Shown here one piece after another: positions 8,610 to 17,675 of a stretch of 64,000 nucleotides of DNA. Source of the DNA: an uncultured delta proteobacterium. Its GTDB lineage: Bacteria > Desulfobacterota > Syntrophia > Syntrophales > UBA8958. A program made the translations under genes and the position numbers. The notes beneath the pieces were generated by a model. It was not told the DNA's origin, made no database searches, and saw only the letters and a program-made list of their open reading frames with translations. The DNA is taken from assembly GCA_903885795.1 (NCBI GenBank), contig CAISJV010000029.1, positions 1-64,000 on the forward strand, given 5' to 3'. Each line of letters opens with the position of its first letter. Position 1 is the first letter of the stretch.

Positions 8610-9773
8610 ATGAAGATGGTCAACTTTTCAAAACTAACATTCGCTATGTCAGTCCTACTTAAATATCTTTTCAAAACAAATATCAAATTTGATAATAATC
8701 ACAGTACGATACACGTTCTATTTGCGCTTGTAGATCATTACGAGCCAGGAACAGGCGCTGTTACGAAGGAAGTCGAGAAATCACGAGTAGAAGAACTTCT
8801 CGAAAAATATCCCAAATTAGCGGATAAGCATCTAGATTCTGATGGGAGGAAACCACGAAGAACTTGGTTTTTCCCGCCGCATTACCATCGGTTCGGGAAC
8901 CTAAACAGATTGGTGACGCTATGTTCAGAAGGATATGGCGAGATTGAATTACACCTTCATCACGGGAAACATAAACCAGATACTGCGAAAAATCTTGAAG
9001 ACACAATAAGAAAGACAATATCTGAGTATTCAGAGTTTGGCATTTTTGGAGAGGAGAACGGAGAAAAGAAGTACGCATTTATTCATGGAGATTGGGCCCT
9101 CGATAATTCAAGAAATGGAAAATTCTGTGGCGTCAACAATGAAATAGACGTATTGAGAAATACAGGATGCTTTGCCGACTTCACGCATCCATCCATAGTG
9201 GAAAGTAATCCTAAACAGATTAATTCCATTTATTATGCTGTTGGTCGACCCGGCCAGTCAAAATCTTATGCACGGGGAAAACAAGTCAGGGCTGGCGTTC
9301 ATGGCGAGGGATTAATGATAATCCAAGGTCCATTGCACCCACTCTTTATAAGAAATAATATATTTAGCCTCCGGATCATGGGCGATGGAATATACGGTGA
9401 TCCTCGCACCACTTCCCAACGAATTGACAAGTGGGTCGATACGTCTATACATGTTGCAGGAAAAAGAAATTTCATCTTTGTTAAAACACATACCCACGGA
9501 GCAACTGACGCAGAGCATGTATTGGGAAGTGAGATAGAATATATACTGGAATATCTTGAGAATAAATATAGCGACAATAGGCAATTTAGACTTCATTATG
9601 TTACTGCCAGAGAAATGTATAATATCATTAAGGCAATTGAATTTGAGGCACATATTGCTGACCCCTTTGATTATATCAATTACAGAGTCACGGCGCCTAA
9701 TTACAGAGAAGCCGGAGATAGACAAGAAGCTTCCCCCGAGCTAAAGTCTCTTCTTGCCAAAAGCTACCGATGA
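8610..9773 (+). CDS. Probable NodB-fold (polysaccharide deacetylase-like) protein
   Basis: This 387-residue protein has features of a glycoside hydrolase/deacetylase beta-alpha barrel: an early Asp-His pair in ALVDHYEPG, a paired histidine motif in ELHLHHGKH, FIHGDWALDN, FTHPS, and a late VKTHTHGATD. The spacing resembles the Asp and HxxxH metal site of deacetylases, but it is not a textbook match, so substrate and activity are inferred. No signal peptide is seen; residues 8-22 are moderately hydrophobic. The ATG at 8610 lacks a strong ribosome binding site. The gene ends 33 bases inside the convergent glycosyltransferase gene. It is AT-rich like the gene before it, suggesting that the pair was acquired together. 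Confidence 0.55.
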   Translation: MKMVNFSKLTFAMSVLLKYLFKTNIKFDNNHSTIHVLFALVDHYEPGTGAVTKEVEKSRVEELLEKYPKLADKHLDSDGRKPRRTWFFPPHYHRFGNLNRLVTLCSEGYGEIELHLHHGKHKPDTAKNLEDTIRKTISEYSEFGIFGEENGEKKYAFIHGDWALDNSRNGKFCGVNNEIDVLRNTGCFADFTHPSIVESNPKQINSIYYAVGRPGQSKSYARGKQVRAGVHGEGLMIIQGPLHPLFIRNNIFSLRIMGDGIYGDPRTTSQRIDKWVDTSIHVAGKRNFIFVKTHTHGATDAEHVLGSEIEYILEYLENKYSDNRQFRLHYVTAREMYNIIKAIEFEAHIADPFDYINYRVTAPNYREAGDRQEASPELKSLLAKSYR

Positions 9774-10907
9774 ACCGTTCCTTCGCCGGGACGAAGACAA
9801 GGCTTTATAAAGCGCTTCATACATCATGACCTGTTTTTCAAAACCAAATTCAGCATGGATATAATCATAGCCGGCTGTTCCCATCTGCCTTCGCAGAAGT
9901 GGATCGCCTGCAAGGGCGAGAATGTGATTGGCCATCAAAGCGGCCTCATCGGGATAGGTGAGAAAACCGGATATTCCTTCTTGAACAACTTCCGGCGTCC
10001 CACCCACCCTTGTTGCCACCACCGGTTTTTGGGCGGCAAAAGCTTCAAGAATCACGTTTGGCAATCCCTCAGTGAATGAAGGAAGCATAAATATATCTAT
10101 ATCGTGTAGAACCACCTGTAGATCGGTTCGGAAGCCGGGAAGGAGAAAGCGTCTGGTTAGCCCCATTGATGCAATCTGTTCTTCAAGTACCGGCCGTAGA
10201 AAGCCTTCCCCAAAAATGACAAAATAAACCGATTGGTTATGTGATGCAACCTCTTTGGACACATCGATCATGGTGCCATAGTTTTTTTCCGGACTGAGCC
10301 GCCCGGCGGAAGCAACAATCAAGGCGTCGTCCGGAAAGCCCAATTGTAGTCGCAACGATGGATAAGATTTTGTGTGCATTTCCAACAGGTTGATGGCGTT
10401 GTGAATAACTGATACCTTGTCGGGTGATACCCCCAGCGCAAGTATTTTCTCACGCTGACCATGAGATACTGCAACGACATGGTTAGCAAACCTTAAAAAT
10501 AATTTATCCAGCTTTTCGTACAGGCGGATTCTTTTGTTTTCGGCAGTCCATCCTCGCGAGATGGATATTTGCGGGATTCCAGTCAACCATGAGGATATAC
10601 GGCCAATTACATTAGATTTGTAGCCATGGGCACAAAGAAGATGAATATTCAGCTTTCGCAAAATACCGACTATTCGTACGATGGTGATGGGATCAAAAGG
10701 GTTTTGGACGTGAACTTCAACCACTTCAACTCCATTTAATCGGGCTATTTCCACAAGCTGATTTGGCTGACCATTTTCAATAAATGAAATAAGAACAAAG
10801 CGGAAATGAGCCTTATCTAACTGAAGAGCATGAGTAAGAATCTGCTTTTCCGGCCCGCCATAGAAATTTGTGGCGATGAGATGGGCAATACAGATTGGTT
10901 TTATCAT
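9741..10907 (-). CDS. Glycosyltransferase family 4
   Basis: This 388-residue GT-B enzyme transfers an activated sugar onto a growing lipid-linked glycan at the cytoplasmic membrane. The N-terminal domain begins IAHLIATNFYGGPEKQ with the acceptor-side glycine loop. The C-terminal domain has SAGRLSPEKN, FGEGFLRP, LPSFTEGLPNVILEA and PVVATRVGG, which form the nucleotide-sugar site with the E-x7-E motif. Its start overlaps the stop of the upstream gene by four bases (ATGA), so the two are translationally coupled. It is the last gene of the leftward polysaccharide operon. Sugar specificity cannot be read from the sequence. Confidence 0.9.
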   Translation of the reverse strand: MIKPICIAHLIATNFYGGPEKQILTHALQLDKAHFRFVLISFIENGQPNQLVEIARLNGVEVVEVHVQNPFDPITIVRIVGILRKLNIHLLCAHGYKSNVIGRISSWLTGIPQISISRGWTAENKRIRLYEKLDKLFLRFANHVVAVSHGQREKILALGVSPDKVSVIHNAINLLEMHTKSYPSLRLQLGFPDDALIVASAGRLSPEKNYGTMIDVSKEVASHNQSVYFVIFGEGFLRPVLEEQIASMGLTRRFLLPGFRTDLQVVLHDIDIFMLPSFTEGLPNVILEAFAAQKPVVATRVGGTPEVVQEGISGFLTYPDEAALMANHILALAGDPLLRRQMGTAGYDYIHAEFGFEKQVMMYEALYKALSSSRRRNGSSVAFGKKRL

Positions 10908-12094
10908 AAACGAGTAGTCCTAACCCACTTGTTTTTCCGGAATCCTGCTGCACCAAGTAACGAAACAATACAAAGCCATGTGAGGTAAAAAGGTGAAAGA
11001 AGCAAGCGAAACATATTTTGTTGCGAAAAACCATTCAACGCGATTCCAAGACAAATATAGAGAACTTGAGCCACTAGGACCGAACCTGCCCAACACATCA
11101 ATATTTGCGATCTGATAATAAGTGCCATGGCAAGAATTGCAATATTTGTGACCAGCAGCAATGGCCTGCTTCCTGCGAGAAGGCTGACGCCAAGATCAAT
11201 TGATGCTTCATGGCGCCGGAAAGCACCCGATACGATCATCTTGATTGCCCGTCCCTTGGTCAAAGTGGCGTTGCCGGCAGCCCATCGAACACGTTGGGCA
11301 AAAGCATGTTGAAATGTTTCCGGCTGACAGGCATAGACCCCCATATCAGATGCAAAATGTATGCGTATATCATTAGCGATCAATGTCAAGCCATACTCTG
11401 TATCTTCGACAATAGAAAAAGCATTCCATGGATATTTTTCCAATATTTCACGGGCAAAGCACATGCCATTGCCACGAAGAATTATCGGTAGTCCAAAAGC
11501 TTGCTTTGGCTCCCAGAATAGTTTGTTTTCAATTAGATTCCCTACCTGAAACATATACGTCAGAACGCTCGCATCGGGATTAGCCATACCATTATACGCC
11601 TGAATGACCTTCTCTCCACGACCCAAACGGGCATCAAGAACCGAGAGGAAATTTTGGCTGACGATGCTGTCAGCATCAATAACGATAAATGCGTCATATC
11701 CACGTGGAAGCAGTTCGGTAAAGGCTAAACTTAGTGCATACCCCTTACCTCGCAATTCAGCGTCGTAACGTTCAATACATTCAGCACCGGCGTCCCGTGC
11801 CTGTTTGGCCGTTTGATCTGTGCAGTTATCAGCGACTACCACAACATCAAACAAGGTGCGCTGGTAACTGACGCTTAAAAGACTCTGCACGGTAGCAGTA
11901 ATTCCATTTTCCTCATTATGGGCAGGGACAACAAACACAAAACGTGACTGTGGAACTATTGAAAGAGGGGTGTCGCGTTTGCCGACGACAATATAGGAGA
12001 TAGCAAAAAACCATAAATAAAGCACAAGAACTGTTATACCTGCCATTCCCGCGATCAGAAAAAACGTAACCATAGAATTGAAAAGAGTTATCAA
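10904..12094 (-). CDS. Membrane-bound glycosyltransferase family 2
   Basis: This 396-residue protein has an N-terminal membrane helix (about 10-35), a GT-A catalytic domain and three or more C-terminal helices (about 300-385). Visible motifs are FVVPAHNEENGI, VVVADNCTDQT, the DxD equivalent IVIDADS, an ED site (SIVEDTEYG) and QRVRW, the QxxRW acceptor motif of processive family 2 enzymes such as cellulose and hyaluronan synthases. This suggests that it may add several sugars or extrude product (inference). It is coupled to the downstream GT4 gene by an ATGA overlap. Confidence 0.88.
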   Translation of the reverse strand: MITLFNSMVTFFLIAGMAGITVLVLYLWFFAISYIVVGKRDTPLSIVPQSRFVFVVPAHNEENGITATVQSLLSVSYQRTLFDVVVVADNCTDQTAKQARDAGAECIERYDAELRGKGYALSLAFTELLPRGYDAFIVIDADSIVSQNFLSVLDARLGRGEKVIQAYNGMANPDASVLTYMFQVGNLIENKLFWEPKQAFGLPIILRGNGMCFAREILEKYPWNAFSIVEDTEYGLTLIANDIRIHFASDMGVYACQPETFQHAFAQRVRWAAGNATLTKGRAIKMIVSGAFRRHEASIDLGVSLLAGSRPLLLVTNIAILAMALIIRSQILMCWAGSVLVAQVLYICLGIALNGFSQQNMFRLLLSPFYLTWLCIVSLLGAAGFRKNKWVRTTRL

Positions 12095-12240
12095 GCCGGT
12101 AACCTCCTGGCTTTGGAGTCAATGAGCGATACCAAAGTATTGTGCGTGGCAGAAAAATTATTGTTATATATTGATAATGCATTAAAATTTTGTGGACGAA
12201 TCATAAGATAAGTGTCTTGTGTGTTAGTGGGAAAAATGAT

Positions 12241-13485
12241 TCAAAGGTACAGGCGCTTTTTCATATAAAATTTATTAGCCAACAGAGTAAAAGGTTTGGA
12301 TAACATAGACAATACTTCAATGAAAGCTGGCGCCGGGTCTTTTATTAAAAACATATCAAAATTTCGCTTATTACATATGAAAAAAGAAGCGTAATATAAT
12401 AAAGCATTCAATTTACCGCCACAATGCTTAACTTTCCCCAAAATTACATATATCAACCACCATGTTAACCCACTTAGAGTCGCGTCGTGGCACTCGCTGT
12501 CATATTCGGCTGTGCGATTATTGCACACGTAAGTGCCTTTGTGAGTGAACGCCTCTAAATGCATACAGGGTAGATCAATACCCAAACATAAACTTAAATT
12601 TGTACTAGCCGTAAATCTTCCGTTGCATTCTAATATATGATATCCATTCTCTGCTTTAATATAATCAAGGCCTCCCACACCCACCCAATTAGTATTTTTG
12701 CAAAATATTGATAACATTGCGCTCAACTCTTTATCTAAAGCGATGCTTTTTCTGGAAATAGACAATCCCCTTAATATCTCGGCTGTATATACACTTTGAA
12801 TCGCACTGCGCAGACATCCATTTTCAGCTACAAACATTATCGAACCTTCGTCGCCGGAAATATATTCTTGGACGATTAACTGGTCTTCGGCAATTATGTT
12901 ACTTAAAATTACCTGCAAGTCTTCAACATTCAAAACCGGTTTTCTATTTACAACGGAATCACGTGATGAGTCATTTAAATATTCAATCTTTGACTTAAAT
13001 GATTGCTTGACAATAACCGGAAAGGTCATTTCACAAAACGACGGCATTGATTCTCTAGTGTTCACCGCAATTGTTTTAGGATGTTTAAAGCCGCATTCTT
13101 CAAACAATTTCCCAGTTTGCTCTTTTCGCAGTACCTTATTGAACAAAGTTTGCTCTGGAATCAAAAAAATGCAATTTTTATACATTTTATCTTTATAATC
13201 ATTTAATATCTTTATAATTTTTTCTTCTACGGTAAATACAAAATCTATTCTATCATTAACAATTATATTATTTATCAACCCAAAGACATCGCTATCATCA
13301 AGAATTTTTGATCTGTAATCATAATAATATTTCTTGTAAGTGTATCTGGAATAGAAGCCTGGACTTAAATGCTTATCGCTTAACACAGAAAGTTTAAAGC
13401 CAAGAGCCCCCATTGATCTAATGATAGAAATGCCTTGCGAGCTATTTCCGCCAATTATTAAAACATTTGTGTTAATATTCTTCAT
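12241..13485 (-). CDS. ATP-grasp family carboxylate-amine ligase
   Basis: This 414-residue protein starts with a Rossmann-like pre-ATP-grasp domain (NVLIIGGNSSQGISIIRSMG). An ATP-grasp core follows, with the lysine strand FPVIVKQS, the strand IVQEYISGDEGS and the Mg-binding YHILECNGRF. Such enzymes join a carboxylate to an amine or thiol through an acyl phosphate; in a polysaccharide operon one might add an amino acid or similar group to a sugar (inference). ATG 13485 is preferred over TTG 13494: AAGGA lies about 9 bases upstream of it, and it forms an ATGA overlap with the stop of the preceding gene. The gene is clearly AT-richer than the rest of the operon. The last 60 residues are hydrophobic and basic and could touch the membrane. 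Confidence 0.8.
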   Translation of the reverse strand: MKNINTNVLIIGGNSSQGISIIRSMGALGFKLSVLSDKHLSPGFYSRYTYKKYYYDYRSKILDDSDVFGLINNIIVNDRIDFVFTVEEKIIKILNDYKDKMYKNCIFLIPEQTLFNKVLRKEQTGKLFEECGFKHPKTIAVNTRESMPSFCEMTFPVIVKQSFKSKIEYLNDSSRDSVVNRKPVLNVEDLQVILSNIIAEDQLIVQEYISGDEGSIMFVAENGCLRSAIQSVYTAEILRGLSISRKSIALDKELSAMLSIFCKNTNWVGVGGLDYIKAENGYHILECNGRFTASTNLSLCLGIDLPCMHLEAFTHKGTYVCNNRTAEYDSECHDATLSGLTWWLIYVILGKVKHCGGKLNALLYYASFFICNKRNFDMFLIKDPAPAFIEVLSMLSKPFTLLANKFYMKKRLYL

Positions 13486-14675
13486 TTGGGACAATCCTTC
13501 CCTATTGCTTGATTAGTCATTTGGATACAATCAGTTGCCGGGCTTGCTGGGTATCCCCCTGTCTTGCTTATTGCCTCTATGTAGAACTGTTCCGTAGCCT
13601 TCATCATAGATTTCAGCGAAAAATTGGCAATTGCAAGTTTACGACTGGCGTACCCCATGGATATACGGTTTGATGCCAAGGCTTTCAAAAAAGCCGTTGA
13701 TAGAGCGCTTGGGTCTCCTGGTTTCACCAGGTATCCGTTAATCTCGTCAGCCACCGCCTCCCGTGCACCACCGACATCCGTGCAGACAACAGTTTTTCCG
13801 GCGGCCAAATATTCAACAATCGAGTTTGAAAAACTCTCTGAAGAAGATGTTAAAGCCCCAATGTCGATACAACTTAAGAGTTCTGGAATATCTTGACGCT
13901 TGCCCAGGAAACGGACTACCTCACCGAGCTCTGATTTTATAACCATAGCTTCAAGCTTGTTTTTCTCGGGTCCATCACCAACTATGATAAAACGCACCTT
14001 CTGATTATTCTTAAAGGTTATTTCTGCTGCACTAATAAAAACATCTATCGCCTTTACCGGTCGCAAATTGGCAATTATTCCGATCACAACCGCGTCCATC
14101 GGAAAACCATTTCTCCTTTTAAAAGATCTTTTTTCCTTCTCCGTCCCGTCCTTATACAACTCAATATCAAGCCCATTATGTATTACCGCTATTCTGCTAA
14201 GATCAATCCCCTCGACATTTGCTGCCCAATCACGGGTACTTACGCAATTTGCAATAAAGTATGTTACACATTTATTTAATATCCTCAAAAAGGAAAGCTT
14301 ATATGCATTATACCAATATCCCTGATTTCGGCGTGTTGAGATTATAATTTTTGTGGACGCAAGATATGCTGCTACAACGCCAACCCAATTACCTTCCTTG
14401 AAATGCGTCTGCACTATATCTATGCAATTTTTCTTCAGATATTGGACAAATAGCCAGATATTTCTGTAAGTAGTGAGCCTTCCAAACGACGACACACCCA
14501 TATCAACAAGTTCACAGTCAGCAAAATCCTTCTCTAACCATTGCGAAGACCGAAGCACACATAGATAAGGTTGAAACTTTGAACGATCTAGATGCTTGAT
14601 AAGCATCAGCAGTTGCTTTTCAGTTCCCGCAGTCGGCGATTCTATGGTGTCGATAATAAAGGCGATTTTGATCAC
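13482..14675 (-). CDS. Glycosyltransferase family 4
   Basis: This is a GT-B enzyme of about 397 residues. It opens with KIAFIIDTIESPTAGTEKQL and carries IVGDGPEKNKLE, LTSSSESFSNSIVEYLAAGK and the VCTDVGGAREAV loop of the nucleotide-sugar site. The GTG at 14675 is chosen because family members begin at this strand; a GTG at 14732 would add 19 residues that do not fit the fold. It overlaps the ATP-grasp gene by four bases. Base composition is AT-rich like that gene, so this pair may be an exchanged cassette within the operon. Confidence 0.85.
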   Translation of the reverse strand: MIKIAFIIDTIESPTAGTEKQLLMLIKHLDRSKFQPYLCVLRSSQWLEKDFADCELVDMGVSSFGRLTTYRNIWLFVQYLKKNCIDIVQTHFKEGNWVGVVAAYLASTKIIISTRRNQGYWYNAYKLSFLRILNKCVTYFIANCVSTRDWAANVEGIDLSRIAVIHNGLDIELYKDGTEKEKRSFKRRNGFPMDAVVIGIIANLRPVKAIDVFISAAEITFKNNQKVRFIIVGDGPEKNKLEAMVIKSELGEVVRFLGKRQDIPELLSCIDIGALTSSSESFSNSIVEYLAAGKTVVCTDVGGAREAVADEINGYLVKPGDPSALSTAFLKALASNRISMGYASRKLAIANFSLKSMMKATEQFYIEAISKTGGYPASPATDCIQMTNQAIGKDCPK

Positions 14676-14761
14676 AAATTCTGTCCGGAAGTATAAATAA
14701 CCCTGTGTTGCGAGGCAACGAGAGATCGCCACTACCTGGTTAAAATAAAATTTTGTTTCCT

Positions 14762-16720
14762 TTAATAATCAATAGTTATTATCAGCTGTTTTGAGTAATC
14801 CACTTTTCCTGACCCATCATACAGAGGAAGTACATAACTGCCTGAAGTTGACGATGCATCCCATGCGCGTGAAGAACTATCAGCTTTGGTTACAAAAACG
14901 GCGGCGGACATACTGAAGGAAAGCGTATGAGGCGCCAGATGACGGGTGAGGGTTACATGGCTTGTCCCGTTATCATTATGCAGTTCGTGATTGTAGATCA
15001 CTGCCTTGGCCGTGCCGTTAGGCCCAATGGTTCCTGCTGAATTGAATGCTGTTCTACCCTTTTGGATAGTAAAGATAGCGGTCGTGATCGGACTAAGCGC
15101 CGGCAAAGTTAAGAGTGAGAGTGCTATCTCTCTCCCGAAGTAGATTGATTTTCTGGACTTACCGCTAGCATTGATATTTATACTCTGCGGCGATGCGCCT
15201 CCCCTGTATGCATTTGACACAAAGCGACCTGTCCCCTCAGAATAGCCACCAAGTTCGGCAGCAACGGTCTTGTAAGAAGGATAGTTGCCTGTTTTAATGA
15301 AGGTATTCCGTATGAAAAGCGGATACCCGGCACAAGCACCATATTCATCGCTCAAGGCAACGTTCAGGATGTTGCTGGTAATTGTATTACTTTCAAATAT
15401 CATTTCACCTGAATTGCCACCAGTGCAGGCTATAGCGTAGGCCTTTCCTGTGCCGTCCTTGTCTAGTGAGGTGATGGTGTTGTTGTAAAACTTTGCCTTC
15501 TCGCCGGCATTAATCGCCACCATCAGGCCGCGCCCCTTCCCGCTGACAAGGACCGATTTACCGGTAGGTGCATAGGTCCCTCGATAGCGGGAATCGCTAT
15601 GAACCGTAATCGTGTTGTCGTGGAAGTCGATGTTATTTGCGCCCCACGTGGTACGGAACCCGATTGCGTAGTTGCCGCAGGGTGTCGCAGGGTTAAAACA
15701 TGCAGAACTTCCTCCGTACTCTTCTCCGATGCTCGTAGTTTGTACATCTATGACATTTTTGTAAATAAGAATATCATGCGTGCCAGCAGAGACAAATCCG
15801 ATGCCTATCGGGTGTTCTCCCTTGCCGACTATTGAATTATTATAAACTTGTACATGCCGTGCCTGATACCCCATAATGCCATAAGAGTTTGCGGCAAGGC
15901 TGTTGATGGTTATGATGTTCCCATACACTTCGTCGTAGTTTCCCGTCCTGATGCCTCGGTGCCGGCAGTTCTTGATAACATTGTTTCGATACACATTACT
16001 TGTATCGCCCTTTCCAGCAGATATAGCATCAATCCCCTGGTGTCTGTTTTTAAATGTTCCAACAGTCCAGGTATCCTCAAGAATGTTTTGTTCAAAAATA
16101 CTGTTGACCGCTGAAACATGAAACCCACCCACATCTCTTCCTCCGTAGCGCACCTTTATCAGCGCGATCTGCAACCGGGTAGTGCCTTTTGACCTGACGG
16201 GATTATTACCATCACCGTACTGATCCCCTTCAGACATTGCCGCACCTTGAATAATAGCACCATTGGTGATGGCAATATCTGTTTTGTTATACACATCGAC
16301 ATAAACCCCATCCCCTGGAATGGTCTGGTTATAGGTAATGGTATTGCCGTTGAGATTGACAATCACTTTAGAGGCGCGGACCAGGATCGCCGTTCCTGTT
16401 GCGGTAATGTCCCCGTCAAGGATATACTCGGTATGGTCTTTTGCGAATATAATTGGAAGAGAGTAGTGTCCTCCAGGTATATGTACAGTGTTCGTTACAA
16501 ACTTCCGGGAGAGAATGGTCGTTTGTCCGATAGGAGGCGCTCCGTCGGCAGACGATGTCAGCAGTGGTGAAAAATTCGCTGCCATACCATGGTCAATCAA
16601 TGTCACACCGACCATAATAACAAATAACACCACAAATAATGATCTGATTTCCGTTTTATTGATCAGCGACTCAAGTCTGTTACACAACCTTCGCATTCTC
16701 ATTAGAGATAACTCCATCAC
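14762..16720 (-). CDS. Exported right-handed beta-helix protein
   Basis: This 652-residue protein has an N-terminal signal or anchor segment (about 25-48, SLFVVLFVIMVGVTLIDHGMAA). A long series of parallel beta-helix (PbH1-type) turns follows: repeated short strands with Asn ladders such as NSIFEQNILE, NVYRNNVIKN, VQVYNNSIVG, IDFHDNTITV, AKFYNNTITS and MIFESNTITS. Such proteins are often polysaccharide lyases, epimerases or hydrolases acting in the periplasm or outside the cell. I cannot identify a catalytic triad, so the role in trimming or modifying the locus's glycan is inference. Its ATG overlaps the previous gene's stop (ATGA), which ties it to the polysaccharide operon. Confidence 0.8.
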   Translation of the reverse strand: MMELSLMRMRRLCNRLESLINKTEIRSLFVVLFVIMVGVTLIDHGMAANFSPLLTSSADGAPPIGQTTILSRKFVTNTVHIPGGHYSLPIIFAKDHTEYILDGDITATGTAILVRASKVIVNLNGNTITYNQTIPGDGVYVDVYNKTDIAITNGAIIQGAAMSEGDQYGDGNNPVRSKGTTRLQIALIKVRYGGRDVGGFHVSAVNSIFEQNILEDTWTVGTFKNRHQGIDAISAGKGDTSNVYRNNVIKNCRHRGIRTGNYDEVYGNIITINSLAANSYGIMGYQARHVQVYNNSIVGKGEHPIGIGFVSAGTHDILIYKNVIDVQTTSIGEEYGGSSACFNPATPCGNYAIGFRTTWGANNIDFHDNTITVHSDSRYRGTYAPTGKSVLVSGKGRGLMVAINAGEKAKFYNNTITSLDKDGTGKAYAIACTGGNSGEMIFESNTITSNILNVALSDEYGACAGYPLFIRNTFIKTGNYPSYKTVAAELGGYSEGTGRFVSNAYRGGASPQSININASGKSRKSIYFGREIALSLLTLPALSPITTAIFTIQKGRTAFNSAGTIGPNGTAKAVIYNHELHNDNGTSHVTLTRHLAPHTLSFSMSAAVFVTKADSSSRAWDASSTSGSYVLPLYDGSGKVDYSKQLIITIDY

Positions 16721-17625
16721 TTCATGCGGCCCGGGAAAGCTGCACTTTTCATGAGCCCCTTCCAGGCTGGAAGGAACAAGGGCTTGATTTTTATTGCCTT
16801 CAGTAAGTATTGCCGGGCCTTGGAACGATCACCCTGTAAGCGGGCATAGTTGCCCATATTGGTCCAAGTATCCGCCCATGCGCTGTCTGGTACCCACGGA
16901 GACAATTTGTTCCCGATCTCCGGATTCTGGAGTGATTTGTTCATTATTTTTTGGGCACATTCGTAACGCCTCCATACGTTTTTCGAAAGATTCGCATGAC
17001 CAGTCCGGTATTTTACCAGCGCCTCGTCAACAAAATCAAATTTACATCGGGCAGCAAGACGTATCCATAGATCATAGTCAATTCCCATAGGCAGGCTTTC
17101 ATCAAACCAGCCAACTTCCTCTAAAAAAAATCTCCTTATTATGGAAGATGAAAAGCAAACAAAATTATCAATGAAGAGATAGTCGAGAATGAAACCGCGC
17201 CGAAGAATACGCTCGTTTCCTAACATCTCATTTCCCTGTGGATCGATCCATTTGCGCCGTGAATAAACAACGCCAACTGCAGGATCAGCAAACAGTGGCA
17301 ACTGCTGCGCTATTTTGTCAGAAAACCAGATGTCATCTGCATCAAGAAATGCGATGAATTCGCCCCGGCTTTCAGCGATCCCCCTGTTTTTTGCCTTTGG
17401 CTGCCCCGCATTCTGCTGACGGAAGTAACGAACTCTGGAATCAGCAAAGTATGGTTTGATAACATCAGGCGTATTATCTGTCGACCCATCATCGACCACG
17501 ATCACTTCAATGTCCTGCCATGTCTGCCCCAAAGCTGAATCCAGGGCACATGGCAAGTAAGGACCATAATTGTAGCAAGTAATAACGACGGAAACTCGTG
17601 GCGGAGTTTTTATTGTATTCAGCAT
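16717..17625 (-). CDS. Glycosyltransferase family 2
   Basis: This 302-residue GT-A enzyme has VSVVITCYNYGPYL, EVIVVDDGSTDNT, AKNRGI, the DxD motif FLDADD and a catalytic ED-like region (MGIDYDLWIRLA). The final 60 residues (NMGNYARLQGDRSKARQYL) resemble a TPR unit. I place the start at ATG 17625, where TTTGGAGGTG lies 9 bases upstream. An in-frame ATG at 17679 overlaps the flippase stop but has no ribosome binding site. It is cytoplasmic and is expected to build the repeat unit on the lipid carrier. Confidence 0.9.
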   Translation of the reverse strand: MLNTIKTPPRVSVVITCYNYGPYLPCALDSALGQTWQDIEVIVVDDGSTDNTPDVIKPYFADSRVRYFRQQNAGQPKAKNRGIAESRGEFIAFLDADDIWFSDKIAQQLPLFADPAVGVVYSRRKWIDPQGNEMLGNERILRRGFILDYLFIDNFVCFSSSIIRRFFLEEVGWFDESLPMGIDYDLWIRLAARCKFDFVDEALVKYRTGHANLSKNVWRRYECAQKIMNKSLQNPEIGNKLSPWVPDSAWADTWTNMGNYARLQGDRSKARQYLLKAIKIKPLFLPAWKGLMKSAAFPGRMK

Positions 17626-17675
17626 GTAATCGGCACCTCCAAATAGCTTTGCGCCAGACTCTTCAGGCGATAGCG

